Positions 33,649-43,799 are shown, counted from the stretch's first letter. The stretch is 64,000 bases of DNA from Thiocapsa rosea (GCF_003634315.1 NZ_RBXL01000001.1:3204501-3268500), one strand, 5' to 3'. A program made the numbers and translations. Notes: generated from the sequence alone by a model not told the origin.

Positions 33649-35913
33649 GCTCCCGCCTGCTCGGCTTGCTCTGACTGCTCAGTCTGCTCCGCCTGGGGCA
33701 GGATCTCGACCTGCTTCTTTTTCAGCTGCATGAGGAGCCATTCGAGACCCTCGGCGATGTAGCCGGGCACGACGATGCTGTCGAACTTCTCGACCTCGAG
33801 GACGTCGAGTGCGAACTCGGCTTTCTTGCCGCTGTTGAGGGCGCGATACATACATTCGCCGATCGCGGTCGCGCCGCCGCCGGCTGCGATCGCGTCGCTG
33901 AACTTGCGCACCAGACCGGTCCCCTTGAGCCCCGAGAAAAAGGTAAGGTTTTGGAACGCGAGCGCATCCTCGAATGTATAGGGATAGGCCGTTTCCGGCT
34001 CGGCGGACCCAGGTGCGATCACAGCCAGCGGCGTCTGATAAGCGACGCGCACCGCGAACAGAGGATCACCGTCTACGCGCAGCGTCTTGTCCGCGGCATC
34101 GGCATCCATGAGGGCATCGACGTCCTCGACGCTCGGCACCCAAGTCTTCAGGGTCGCGTTGTTGGTCTTCTGGTTGGCACCCTTTGCCGGCTGCACCAAT
34201 GCGCCGCCGGTGCCGTCGAGCGTATCCAGGTCGGTGATGATCAGCGTCAACAGCCCGAGATGGTTAATCAGCGGCTTGAGACGATGCGCATGGCTGCCGC
34301 CGATCTCGAGCAGCGTGATGTAGCACTGGTTGAGCTCGTCATAATGCGCTCTAATGAAGTTGGGGACGAGCATGCGCTCGGCTGGCCCTTCCACTAGGAT
34401 GGCGGCATCGGCAAAGAACAGATCGGCATGCTGCGCACGCAGGTAGCGCGTAACGAACCGCTCGGTCTCACTTCCAGGACCGAACACTTCGGACAGGTTG
34501 ACAACGGTCGAGACCGGCACCCGGGCCGCCATGCCGGCCGGTAGCCGACGGAAATAGCGTAGGCAGGAGAAGGAAATCTCATGCGCCACATGGCTTGAGT
34601 GGGTGCTGACCACCAGCTGGGTGCTCAGCATCTTGCTCTCGCCCAAGTCCTCATGGGCGCGCAGCACAGCGTAGGCCTTTTTGATGAAGACCTGCTGGAC
34701 CTGGGCGTGGAGATGGGCCTCGGGTTCTTCGACTAGCACCAGATGGAGCGGCTCGGTGTTGGTGATCGTCGCACCCTTCGACGCCTTGCCGACGCGCATC
34801 CACGCGTCGCGGAAGCTCATCAGCCGGAAGATCATCGAGATCAAATTCTGATAGCCGAGCCCGTTATTGGACTCGGGCAATCGGAGTAGAGGTGTGGTTG
34901 CGCCATCCTGAGCGATCACATCGACTTCAAAGCTGATTGCCGCGCTGTGATTGAGACCATCAATCGCCTTCAGTCGGGTTGATACGCGCGGACGTGGATC
35001 GGTCACGCCGGGATAGCCCATGCCTTCGACCTCAGTGAAGGCGGCCTTGAAGCTCTCGGTCAGCCGCTTGTCGAATGTATCTTGGGCGGCCTCGATCGCC
35101 TGGAGTGCCCCGAGATCCTTCGGATCTGGTCCCTTGGTCGGATCGAGATGCTTGGCATAGTAGCTTCTCAGCTGGTCTGACAGACGGCTGCCCACCCCGA
35201 CGGCAGGGGCGTCCTCGTCATCTTGGCCAGACTGCTCTTCACCGAACCCGCGTTGTGCGGGGATGTCGTGCACACGGATCAAGCCGTTCAATGGATCGCC
35301 TTCGATCGGCAGCGACACGGCCGGCAGCGCCTGCGGTCGCGCCTGGGACTTGTCGGGCACCGCGAGCTTGGCAGGATCCAGCGAATAGGGACGGATTGTG
35401 AAGTGGGTGGAGAGCTTCTTGCTGAGAAAGTCGACAAGGTTCGCCGGCCAAATCGTTAGCTTGGGAGGATCCGGCGGTGGATCGGCGTCCCGATGTTCCT
35501 CCGCCGCAGCGACATTTGCCGCTTCCTTCATCGCCTCGGCGTCGCTCACGGCGCCAACAAAGTCCTTGTACAACAGGCCGAGATCCTTGGGCTCGTAGCG
35601 CAGTCGGACGCCCAGCCTGCCACCTTCCCAATCGAGCGTCGGGATCAGATCGCGGACATGATGCATCTCGCCGGTCTCGACGTGCAGCCAGAGGTCAAGC
35701 GTCGGTAGAACGCTGACCCACGGGTCGACGGCCAGATCGATGACGTCCCCGGCGTAACGCGCTGCGATCCAGCTTTCCCCGAGCGCAATGATCTCGGACC
35801 AGTGGCACAGGGTAAAGTCATGTATCTCAAAGGGGCAGCTGCGCGGCGACAGAAAGCGGCGCATTGCGAGCATTGCCGAGGTCTTGCCACTGTTGTTAGC
35901 CCCGACGAAAAGT
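33645..35913 (-). pseudogene. gajA: GajA-like OLD-family ATPase/TOPRIM nuclease, main part (split by IS)
   Basis: The first bases of this part complete codons reading VGANNSGKTSAMLAMRRFLS, the Walker A region. Further on are LVLVEEPEAHLHAQVQQVFI (Walker B region), STQLVVSTHSSHVAHEI, and the TOPRIM acids in AAILVEGPAERMLVPNFI and LTLIITDLDTLDG. This is the OLD family that forms GajA in Gabija. The N-terminal codons are on the far side of an ISL3 element (35914-37492). Without the element and one 8-base duplication the gene reads 781 residues from GTG 37577. As it stands, a product from ATG 35873 would lack the P-loop. A Gln/Glu/Ala-rich tail (QAEQTEQSEQAEQAG) ends the protein. Confidence 0.88.
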
Positions 35914-37492
35914 GCCTCTGTTACGTTTCCTGTGGGTCAGGGCTTGACTCCGCCCCGGCCGGTTCGCACCCTTTAGAGCACATTTCGTCAAACCTGTTGC
36001 TGGGCCTGTGGGCATGTGGGCGCGAGGCCCGAGAGTGTGGTCAACCGGTGGGCCGCGCCGGCGATGAGCTCGCAACCGGCACGGCCTTGCTCGGCGCGGT
36101 CCAGGGGTTGTCCACACGGCCCGCAGGGCTCGGGCCGGTCCGTAGGACGCGTCCACATGTCCACAGGCCAACCGCCGGAGGTCGCCGCCGTGGATTCCGC
36201 ATCCTTGTTCACCGTCGCGTTGGGGCTGCAGACACCTTGGGAGGTCCGCGAGGTGGCCTTCGATCCGAAGGCCGGACGCATCGATTTCGCGGTCGGCTTC
36301 GCCCGCGGGACCCGCTTTATCTGCCCGCACTGCGGGGCGGAGCACCAGCCGGTGCATGACACGCAGGCGCGGGAATGGCGTCATCTGAACTTCTTCCAGT
36401 TCCAGGCCTACATTCAGGCCAAGGTGCCGCGGGTGCGCTGCGGCGCCTGCGGCAAGACCACCCAAGTCGAGGTGCCGTGGGCGCGTCCCGGCACCGGCTT
36501 CACCCAGTTGATGGAGGCACTGATCGTCGCCTTGTGCCGGGCGATGACGGTGCGTCAGGTCGCGCAGCTGCTCGGGGTAAGCGACATGCGCGTGTGGCGG
36601 GTGCTCGATCATTATGTTGAGCAAGCGCGTGCGCAGGAGGACTTCTCCGGCGTCACCGCCGTCGGTCTGGACGAGACCGCAGCGCGGCGCGGGCACCATT
36701 ACATCAGTCTCTTTCACGATCTGGAGGCGCCGCGGCTGTTGTTCGCCACCGAGGGGCGCAAGGCCGAGGTGGTCGCGCAGTTCGCCGACGACCTCGAGGC
36801 CCACGGCGGCTGCGCGGAGAACATCCGCGATGTCTGCATCGACATGTCGGGGAGCTACCGCAGCGGGGTCGAGGAACAGCTGCCGTGGGCGAACATCACC
36901 TTCGATGAATTCCACGTCATCCAGCTGGCCAATCAGGCCGTGGATGCGGTGCGCCGCGCGGAGGTCAAATCCACGCCCGTGCTCAAGCGCAGCCGCTACA
37001 TCTGGCTCAAGGACCAACAGGACTGGAGCCGCCGTCAGCTGCGCCAGTACGTCGATCTGCGCCGCCTCAACCTCAAGACCCACCGTGCCTACCGCATCAA
37101 GGAGAGCCTGCGCGAGATCTTCCGCCTGGCCAACTCCCGCGAGGAGGCCGAGGCGTTGCTCACACGCTGGTACAGCTGGGCCCGGCGCTGCCGCCTCGCG
37201 CCGATGAAGGACTTCGCCAAGACCGTCAAAACCCATTGGGACGGCATCCTCAACGCCTTCGATTCCAAGCTCACCAACGGCCGCGTCGAGGCGGCGAACG
37301 GGCTGATTCAGGCGGCTAAGGCCAAGGCCCGCGGCTACGGCACCGTGCGCCATCTCATCACCATCGCCTACCTGGTCGCAGGCAAGCTCACGCATCTGCC
37401 GGCGTGTCCGTTTGCGAACAAACAGTGTGCGAAGGCATCAACATGATCCGGGGAGACCTGGACGGTTTACCCACACCAAACGCAAGAGAGCC
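35914..37492 (+). mobile_element. Second ISL3-family insertion sequence, 1579 bp
   Basis: Ends GCCTCTGTTACGTTT and, on the opposite strand, GGCTCTCTTGCGTTT continue to a shared TGTGGGT, giving inverted repeats of about 24 bases with a few mismatches. Identical 8-base direct repeats CGAAAAGT flank it (35906-35913 and 37493-37500). Both ISL3-type elements in the window begin with a GGCTCT-like end and duplicate 8 bases, but their transposases are clearly different. It separates the first 25 codons of the OLD nuclease from the rest. Confidence 0.9.
36157..37446 (+). CDS. ISL3-family transposase
   Basis: The 429-residue product has the N-terminal zinc ribbon (FICPHCGAEH and RCGACGKTTQ), a helix-turn-helix (MTVRQVAQLLGVSDMRVWRV), and the DDE core with AVGLDETAARRGHHYISLFH, CIDMSGSYRSGVEEQLPWAN ITFDEFHVIQ and C-terminal LTNGRVEAANGLIQAAKAKA RGYG. 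The ATG at 36157 gives normal family length; the open frame upstream to 36016 is possible but has no homology. The frame is intact. Confidence 0.94.
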   Translation: MSTGQPPEVAAVDSASLFTVALGLQTPWEVREVAFDPKAGRIDFAVGFARGTRFICPHCGAEHQPVHDTQAREWRHLNFFQFQAYIQAKVPRVRCGACGKTTQVEVPWARPGTGFTQLMEALIVALCRAMTVRQVAQLLGVSDMRVWRVLDHYVEQARAQEDFSGVTAVGLDETAARRGHHYISLFHDLEAPRLLFATEGRKAEVVAQFADDLEAHGGCAENIRDVCIDMSGSYRSGVEEQLPWANITFDEFHVIQLANQAVDAVRRAEVKSTPVLKRSRYIWLKDQQDWSRRQLRQYVDLRRLNLKTHRAYRIKESLREIFRLANSREEAEALLTRWYSWARRCRLAPMKDFAKTVKTHWDGILNAFDSKLTNGRVEAANGLIQAAKAKARGYGTVRHLITIAYLVAGKLTHLPACPFANKQCAKAST

Positions 37493-37577
37493 CGAAAAGT
37501 GTTGTGGTGGTCGAGAGATCGACGCGTGTCGACAGCAGCTTTCTAAAGTTGGCGATTTCGACGAACTCAATATGCAC
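37493..37577 (-). pseudogene. gajA: GajA-like OLD nuclease, first 25-28 codons (split by IS)
   Basis: From GTG 37577, preceded by GGGAG at suitable distance, the minus strand reads MHIEFVEIANFRKLLSTRVD LSTTTTLF and then meets the IS. This is the standard start of OLD/SMC-like ATPases (I-E-x-x-x-I-x-N-F-R...V-x-L...T-x-LVGxNNSGKT). It joins in frame with VGANNSGKTS at 35913 once the element is removed. Confidence 0.85.
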
Positions 37578-38346
37578 CTAAAATCTCCCACCCAGATCCG
37601 GCCTATATTTTCCCTTACCCATCTCTTTCAGCGCCACGACAGTGTAAACCTTCATAAGGGACTGCTAAACCGTGTTCTCACAGCGAAAGGGCGTTTGAAA
37701 TCGCGCCGCGCTTCTTAGTCACGTGTACAACCGTTGTTTCACAAACCAGAGGATTATTCTGTGGAAGGGCCACGGCCCCTTCGGCCGATGAACCGGCAGT
37801 GGTGGGCGCAGCACCAAGGGCAGCTCAACCCCCTGAAGCCGCCATTCATTACCCCGAAGGCTGAATGGCCCTTGGGGTTGTTACTTGTCCCTGGTTGAAG
37901 CGCGCTCGACTTTCCGCTTTCAGGATCGAAGAGTCACTCGCTTCCGGTTGATGGGAGACGGCTCCTGGCCGACTGCCGGCGGTCGACGAGAGGCGGCGGG
38001 GCTTCTACTAGGCTTGCCTCTGCGGAGGTGGGGCGTCGCGAGCCGAACTGGCGGTTGCGCGAGATCCTAAGCAACAACCCGTCGAGGTCGTATCGCCACA
38101 ACCGCTGTAGGGCGTCAGTTAAACGGGTGCTCCAGCGGTGGTAGCAACTCCGGGTCAATCCTCAGCACGATGCGCCTTGCCTGGCCGGGGGTGGAACGAC
38201 CCTCGCTGTTCCAGCCGGACGAGCGTCGAGTGCTCAGAGGGTGGTGACATGACTGTAGGGACTACCCATGCGACGGCGCACGGATGCCTTTGCGACCGGT
38301 GCGGTACGCTACGGACAGACCCTTGGGCCTGACAAAGAAGGTCACC
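37578..38346. other. Gene-poor stretch upstream of gajA
   Basis: About 770 bases with no convincing gene. The part next to 37577 should hold the gajA promoter. A hairpin with arms near 37852-37860 (CCCCGAAGG) and 37869-37877 (CCCTTGGGG) is visible. A short minus-strand frame at 37934-38158 has no recognisable family. Confidence 0.45.
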
Positions 38347-38784
38347 GTGAGCTACTCGACCCGCATCTACATTCTCGGACCGGACGACACTCTGTACCGG
38401 CTGGCCAGCGCGACGTTCTCCCGCATGGTCGATGACCCGAAGAGCCACCGACTGGAGCGCTTCGCGGGCCAGCGCGTGCGGATGGCCGAGGTGATCGTGG
38501 AGGTGCGTGATCGGGCGCCCTATGCCGTCGTCCGGCTCGTCTACGAAATGCTCGGGTTCGATGCCGAAGGGCGGTTGGACGGCGACACGTTCATACGCCG
38601 GAACACGGCGTTGGCGGAACTGGCCATCGATCCCGCGGTGCCTCGAATGGTGGAAGCGGAGAAAACCGTGGTTGCCGCCGGCAGCCGCTTCATCGCGCGA
38701 GGGGGATTCTGGCATCCTTCCGCGGCGCTGGAGCGGGAGATTCTGCGCGCAGCGCTCGACGAGACGCCGTGCAAGCGGCTCTAG
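38347..38784 (+). CDS. Conserved-looking hypothetical protein
   Basis: The 145-residue product starts at a GTG preceded by AAGAAGG. Ordered stretches are YSTRIYILGPDDTLYRLASA TFSRM, SHRLERFAGQRVRMAEVIVE, YAVVRLVYEMLGFDAEGRLD and FIARGGFWHPSAALEREILR. No signal peptide, membrane segment or catalytic motif is visible, and I do not recognise the family. The amino-acid composition is balanced, unlike shadow frames, so I take it as real. It lies between the defence island and the split P450 gene; it could be island cargo. Confidence 0.6.
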   Translation: MSYSTRIYILGPDDTLYRLASATFSRMVDDPKSHRLERFAGQRVRMAEVIVEVRDRAPYAVVRLVYEMLGFDAEGRLDGDTFIRRNTALAELAIDPAVPRMVEAEKTVVAAGSRFIARGGFWHPSAALEREILRAALDETPCKRL

Positions 38785-38873
38785 CGCGATCGGGCTCAGG
38801 CGTCTGAGATAGCACTGACCTGGATGGCCACAGGCTCAGCATCCGGGTTGCGCGCGACGGAGAGTGGCGCAGA

Positions 38874-39639
38874 TCAGGCCGCCTCGCGAGCCGGCGTGCG
38901 CCGGTGCAGGCGCAGCGGCATGCCGCCTTTTGGGCCGAGCGTGATCTGCGGCTCCAGTTCCAGTTGCTGGTTCGGATGCATGAGCGCGAACCGGTAGCGC
39001 TGCCCGATGGTCGCCAGAATCAGCGGGCCTTCGACCAACGCGAATTGGTTGCCGATACAGATGTGCGGGCCGCCTCCGAAGGGGAAATACTTGAACGTGT
39101 GCCAGCGGCGCACGGCGTTCTCGGCAAAGCGCTCGGGATCGAAGCGCTCCGGATCCTCCCAGAGCTCGGGGTGGCGATGCATGGCGTAGGGGCTCGTCAT
39201 CAGGACGCTGTTCGCCGGAATGCGGTGCCCGCCGATGTCGAGTGGCTCGGCGGTGGCTCGCATCAAGAGATAGGCGGCCGGGTAAAGCCGCAATGCCTCC
39301 TTGAAGACCATCCGGGTATAGGGCAGACGCTCCAAATCATCGAATCCGGGCGGTCGCCCGCCCAAGACAGTATCGATCTCCGCGTGGAAACGGGCCGCGA
39401 TCTCCGGCTGGCGCGCCAGGTGATACCACACGTAGGTGAGCGTCAGGGCCGTGGTGTCGTACCCGGCGAGATAGAGCGTGAGCACCTCGGCGCGGATTTC
39501 CTCGTCGGATAGGCGCGCGCCGGTGTCGGCGTCGGTCATGTTCACCATCATGGTCAGGAGGTCGTCGCCGTCCGCACCGCTCGCGCGACGCCGGTGGATC
39601 GCCTCCGAGACGATGCGGCCGCGCGTGTCGGAGAGTGCC
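38874..39639 (-). pseudogene. Cytochrome P450, C-terminal part (split by transposon)
   Basis: This part has the I-helix oxygen-binding motif LAGYDTTALTLTYV, the K-helix EXXR in FKEALRLYPAAYLLMRATAE, the PERF region (ERFDPERFAENAV) and the heme loop FPFGGGPHICIGNQFALVEG with the ligand cysteine. The N-terminal part is at 48414-49017, beyond an 8774-bp transposon. The 5-base repeat GTGCC (39635-39639 and 48414-48418) flanks the insert. Joining gives 454 residues, the normal length, and restores RRQRALSDTRGRIVSEAI across the junction. Without the N-terminal half no functional enzyme is made. Confidence 0.92.
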
Positions 39640-39769
39640 TGAGTGCGGTCAGCGATTTTGATGGTGGCGTGATCAAGTTGCGTGATGGGGTTCGGTGAAG
39701 CGCTCCCCGGTCTCGCGCGGCCGGGGTGTGGGCCGACGGCGCGAGGTGGATCAAGCGCGGTGACGGGAC

Positions 39770-39988
39770 TCAGAACAACAGGGGATCGTCGAAATCCGGT
39801 CCGTCGAACAGGTCCGGTTGGTGGTCGTGAGGCCGGTTTTCCTCGCGTTCGGCATCGCGGATTTGGGAGGCGTAGCGGGTCTCGAACTGATCGGTCAGTC
39901 GGAAGAGGACCTCCCGGATGGCGAGGACCGCGTCATCGGACAGGGGTGGCCAGAAGACTGGCTGCAGGGTGGTGTAGGGCTGCGGCAT
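39770..39988 (-). CDS. Small acidic protein of the transposon operon
   Basis: The 72-residue product is the last gene of the transposon operon, 18 bases after the ATPase gene. It reads LSDDAVLAIREVLFRLTDQF ETRYASQIRD and ends in an acidic tail (DLFDGPDFDDPLLF). It has no known domain. Its fixed place after the ATPase suggests an accessory transposition factor, but that is inference. Confidence 0.65.
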   Translation of the reverse strand: MPQPYTTLQPVFWPPLSDDAVLAIREVLFRLTDQFETRYASQIRDAEREENRPHDHQPDLFDGPDFDDPLLF

Positions 39989-40006
39989 GGTGGTGCTCCG
40001 AGTCGG

Positions 40007-40852
40007 TCAGCGTGGCAGGGCGGCCCGCCGCGGGGTGGCGGTGGCGGGCGGGGTGAAGACCTCGAGGAACAGCGCCTCGTCGAGCCGGGGTCGTTCCTGT
40101 TGTGCGGCGACGGCGAGCAGCTCGGCGGCGAGTGAGGCGAGGATGCGGTCGTTGCCGGCGGCGTGGTCGCAGAGGGTGTGTTGCAGGGGCTCGCTCATGA
40201 GGGCGGCGTTGCCGGCGCTGGCGCACAGGTGTTGCAGGCAGGCGAGCAGCTCCTCGCGGCGGGCGTGCTCGGTGGCCAGGCGGGTGCGGATGCGCGAGCC
40301 CAAGGGCAGCAGCTCCTCGCGGCGCAGGTGATCGGTGAGGCGGGTATCCCCGGCGAGGACGACGCACAGCAGGGGTTGGGAGTCGAAGCGGGCGCTGGCG
40401 AGCAGGCGCAGCTCGTTGAGCACGGCGGGACTCATCTCCTGGGCCTCGTCCACCAGCAGCACGGCACGCCGGCGCGTCGTCTCCAGATGGCCGAGCCAGG
40501 TCGCACGCAGCGCCTTGAAGCCGCCCCAGCGGTTGTGCGGACGCAGCGGGACGCTGAACAGCTCGCCGAGCTCGCGGTAGAAATCCCCGAGGCTGCTTTG
40601 CGGATGATCGATGGCGCCGACGCTCAGATCCGGGAGCCGGGCGAGACGCTCGGCGAGCAGACGCAGCACCACGCTTTTGCCGGTGCCCGGTTCGCCGTGG
40701 ATCATCGCAAAACCGCCTTCGCGGATCTGCGCCTGTTCGATGCGCCACAGGAAGTGTTCCACGCGCGGGGGGATATAGAGCGCCTCGATCGGCAGTTCCG
40801 AGGAGAAGGGATGCCATTTCAGGCCGTAGAGGGCGAGCAGTCGCGCATTCAT
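40007..40852 (-). CDS. ExeA/TniB-like AAA+ ATPase of the transposon
   Basis: The 281-residue product begins LYGLKWHPFSSELPIEALYI, as in ExeA-type ATPases linked to transposases. The Walker A motif is MIHGEPGTGKSVVLRLLAER (near residue 55), Walker B AVLLVDEAQEMSPAVLNELR LL, and sensor-like LLCVVLAGDTRLTDHL. Its ATG overlaps the transposase stop (ATGA at 40849-40852). In Tn7, Tn5053 and Mu such ATPases load the transposase at target DNA. The gene is intact even though its transposase is interrupted. Confidence 0.88.
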   Translation of the reverse strand: MNARLLALYGLKWHPFSSELPIEALYIPPRVEHFLWRIEQAQIREGGFAMIHGEPGTGKSVVLRLLAERLARLPDLSVGAIDHPQSSLGDFYRELGELFSVPLRPHNRWGGFKALRATWLGHLETTRRRAVLLVDEAQEMSPAVLNELRLLASARFDSQPLLCVVLAGDTRLTDHLRREELLPLGSRIRTRLATEHARREELLACLQHLCASAGNAALMSEPLQHTLCDHAAGNDRILASLAAELLAVAAQQERPRLDEALFLEVFTPPATATPRRAALPR

Positions 40853-41454
40853 CGGGTGTCCTCGGCGGTGTTCAGGGGCAGATAGGCCGGCGGCAAGCCG
40901 GTCGCGGCATGGGTCTCGAGCAGTTGGCGCAGCAGCGGCGCCATCCCGCTCGGTGTGCTCGGTTGCGGCACCGGTGCGCCGGGCACCAGCGCACGGCGGG
41001 CCTCCCCGGCATTGGCGGCCTTATCCAGCGGGCGCAGGGGACTCAGGATCGCGCCGCTGTGCGGATCCACCAGATCGACATGGGCCAGATCCCAGCGCGC
41101 GTAGCGTAGATGCACCGTCTCCAGGGCGCGGTAGCGCGCGGGGATCTCCAGGCGGATGCCGGCCAGGCTGACGGTGCCGTCGGCACGGCGCTGGCGCCGG
41201 GCGACCTCGATGCGAAAGGCCGTGCGCAGGGCAGCGGCGTCCGGACAGGGGCGCGCCACGGTCGGGCCCTCCAGATAGCGCGCCAGCGGCGTGGTGGCCA
41301 ATTCCGAATGGGTGCTGCGGTGATACTCCTGCTCGACCCAGGCTTGGGTGGCGTGGTTGAGGGCCTGCAGCGTCAGCCCGGACTCGCCTTCGAGCATCGC
41401 CATCAGGCGGCCTTCCACGCGACCCCAAAAGGCTTCTTGCTTGGCATTTTGATA
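40849..41454 (-). pseudogene. Transposon DDE transposase, C-terminal part (split by RIT)
   Basis: From the junction it reads NAKQEAFWGRVEGRLMAMLE, which contains the catalytic glutamate (KQEAFW) and then the C-terminal beta-barrel-like domain (TPLARYLEGPTVARP, LRYARWDLAHVDLVDPHSG). The N-terminal part with the two aspartates is at 46759-47603. Joining across the RIT element gives a 481-residue protein with YSPYQNAKQEAFW at the seam. Confidence 0.87.
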
Positions 41455-41613
41455 GTTATGTGGCCGACCACATAACTATCAGTATGTGGCGCCCGAAACT
41501 ATGTGGCCGAGCACTGAACTGCCCACCTGATCGCTGAGCATCGGCCAAAAAGACGCCACATAACTGCGGCGCTGTTGGTCATCATGACGCCTCTTAATAG
41601 AAGGAGGTTGATC

Positions 41614-42861
41614 ATGATTGAGACGCTCTTGAAGCGGTCCGCCGTGCTCGCTCGCTACCAGGAAGCCCCGTATGCAGTGGACAGAGACGCTTTCCTGACA
41701 AGCTGCGCGCAAGCGGGCTATTCCAACGCCATGCTGAAGAAGATCGCCTGGGGGTTGCTGGCGGTTGCCGACAGCATTGATCTCAGCGTCCAGATCAGTA
41801 CACAGGACATTGAGCTGGCCGTGGATCGGCGGACGCATTTCACACGCCAGGGGACCGATCCCCAAGCGAACGGCTCGCCGGACACGCGACAGTTGCTCGT
41901 CCGCTTCGCCACGCAATGGGTTCGGAGCATGGGCGCGTTGCGGTCGCCCGAGGGGGAGTACTCGCCTTTTACAGCGCAGTGTGAGGTCTTTGCCCGGTAT
42001 CTGCGCGAGGAACGCGGCTTGTCGTCGGTGACGATTGCCACGCGCCGTGAGCGCCTGGTGTGGTTTTTCCGTGAGCTGAATCCGTCTCGGCAAGCCTTGT
42101 GCGACATCGTCATCTCCGACATCGATGCGTTCCTGGAGGCGAAAGGCAAACAGGGTTGGACACGCGCCTCATTGTCCGCCTTGGCTGGTTCCTTGCGCAG
42201 TTTCTTCACGTTTGCCGAAGCCCGAGGTTGGTGTGCTCCGGGACTGGCCGCTGTCATCGAGTCGCCTCGGCTGTATGCCCGTGAAGGTCTTCCCGAAGGT
42301 CCCGACTGGAACGATGTCCAGCGCCTGCTGGCCAGTTGCAACACCGATCGCCCTGTCGACATGCGTGACCATGCGATTCTGCTGTTACTGGCGATGTACG
42401 GCTTGCGTCGAGGGGAGGTGGCCGGGCTGTCTCTGGAGGATCTGGACTGGGAACAGGACCGGATCCAGGTACGCAGGCCCAAGCAACGCCTCGCGCAACG
42501 CTACCCATTGCAGCCCGCCGTCGGTCAAGCCATTCTGCGCTATCTGCGTGAGGTCCGACCACGGTGCGCCGAGCGGGCGCTCTTTCTTTCCCTCCTCGCA
42601 CCGATCCGCCCGCTGTCGGCGGCAAGCATCACGGCCCTTGTCCACAATCGCCTAAGTCGTCTCGGCCTGACGCTGGCGCCGCGTGGGGCGCACTGTTTGC
42701 GGCACGCCTGCGCCAGTCATCTGCTGGCTTCGGGATTTACCCTGAAGCAGATCGGTGATCACCTCGGTCATCGCGCGGCCAATTCCACGTTGAGTTACAC
42801 CAAAGTCGATCTGGCGGGGCTCCGGCAAGTGGCCGACATCGATCTGGGGGCACTGCGATGA
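41614..42861 (+). CDS. ritA: RIT tyrosine recombinase A
   Basis: The 415-residue product is a tyrosine recombinase with an N-terminal core-binding domain (FARYLREERGLSSVTIATRR) and the catalytic domain. The latter contains the box-I arginine in LLLAMYGLRRGEVAGLSLED, the histidine-arginine box HCLRHACASHLLASGFTLKQ IGDHLGHR and the tyrosine in TLSYTKVDLAGLRQV. A strong ribosome-binding site AAGGAGG lies 6 bases before the ATG. Its stop overlaps the ritB start as ATGA. Three-recombinase operons of this kind define RIT elements. Confidence 0.92.
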   Translation: MIETLLKRSAVLARYQEAPYAVDRDAFLTSCAQAGYSNAMLKKIAWGLLAVADSIDLSVQISTQDIELAVDRRTHFTRQGTDPQANGSPDTRQLLVRFATQWVRSMGALRSPEGEYSPFTAQCEVFARYLREERGLSSVTIATRRERLVWFFRELNPSRQALCDIVISDIDAFLEAKGKQGWTRASLSALAGSLRSFFTFAEARGWCAPGLAAVIESPRLYAREGLPEGPDWNDVQRLLASCNTDRPVDMRDHAILLLLAMYGLRRGEVAGLSLEDLDWEQDRIQVRRPKQRLAQRYPLQPAVGQAILRYLREVRPRCAERALFLSLLAPIRPLSAASITALVHNRLSRLGLTLAPRGAHCLRHACASHLLASGFTLKQIGDHLGHRAANSTLSYTKVDLAGLRQVADIDLGALR

Positions 42862-43799
42862 TCCTCAGTGCAATCGTCTCACAGTACATCTCCCACAAGC
42901 GTGCTTTGGGTTACCGGTTTCAGACCGAGGACGCGATCCTCCGGTCGTTCTGTCGTTGCGTCGGTGACCAGCCACTCGCGCAGATCGAACCCCAAGATAT
43001 TCTCCCCTTCCTCAACGGCAACGGACCGGTGACGGCTTACTGGGAGAAGAAATACCGCGTTCTGTCGGGGCTCTACCGGTTTGCCCTGGCCCGTGGCTGT
43101 GTGGTCTGCATCCCGCTGCCCCGGACGGTTCCCGCGCAGACGATGCCCGCGTTCGTCCCGTATATCTACACTCGGGCGGAACTCAAACGCTTGCTCGAGG
43201 CGGTGCCTGCGGCCTGTTGCAACCGAGCACGTATCGATGCCGACGTGTTTCGAACCGTTCTGCTCCTGCTCTACGGCGCGGCGCTGCGGATCAGCGAAGC
43301 GCTCTCGCTGAGCATCGCCGACGTTGATGTGCCGCGCGCCTGCCTGCGGGTTCGCGGGACGAAGTTCTACAAGACGCGTGATGTGCCATTGGGCGCGGAC
43401 CTGACACAGGTCCTGAGCGACTACGTTCGTGCCAATCAGCGCCTGCAGTCGGCCGCCGCAACGGCGCCTTTGTTCTGCCGTCGGGATGGTACACCGCTGA
43501 CGAAGTCTGCCGTCCAAGGTGCCTTTCGACGCCTCCGCATCGCGGCGGGGATTGTTCGCGAGGGCGGTCCAAGGCGACAACCACGCCTGCATGATCTTCG
43601 CCACACGGCAGCCGTCCATCGTCTCATTGCGTGGTATCGCAACGGTGCCGACCTGAACGATCTGTTGCCCAAATTGGCCACCTATCTCGGACACGTCGAT
43701 CTTTCGGCGACGCAGCGTTACTTGACCATGACGGCGGATCTGCTCCACGAGGCAAGCCTGCGCTTCGAACGCTATGCACTGGAGCACGCCCATGAGTGA
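42858..43799 (+). CDS. ritB: RIT tyrosine recombinase B
   Basis: The 313-residue product is the second recombinase. The N-terminal domain (ISHKRALGYRFQTEDAILRS FCR) is followed by LLLLYGAALRISEALSLSIA (box-I arginine), RLHDLRHTAAVHRLIAWYRN GADL and LGHVDLSATQRYLTM with the nucleophilic tyrosine. It overlaps ritA by 4 bases and ritC by 8 bases, so the three are translated as a coupled unit. All catalytic residues are present. Confidence 0.92.
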   Translation: MILSAIVSQYISHKRALGYRFQTEDAILRSFCRCVGDQPLAQIEPQDILPFLNGNGPVTAYWEKKYRVLSGLYRFALARGCVVCIPLPRTVPAQTMPAFVPYIYTRAELKRLLEAVPAACCNRARIDADVFRTVLLLLYGAALRISEALSLSIADVDVPRACLRVRGTKFYKTRDVPLGADLTQVLSDYVRANQRLQSAAATAPLFCRRDGTPLTKSAVQGAFRRLRIAAGIVREGGPRRQPRLHDLRHTAAVHRLIAWYRNGADLNDLLPKLATYLGHVDLSATQRYLTMTADLLHEASLRFERYALEHAHE

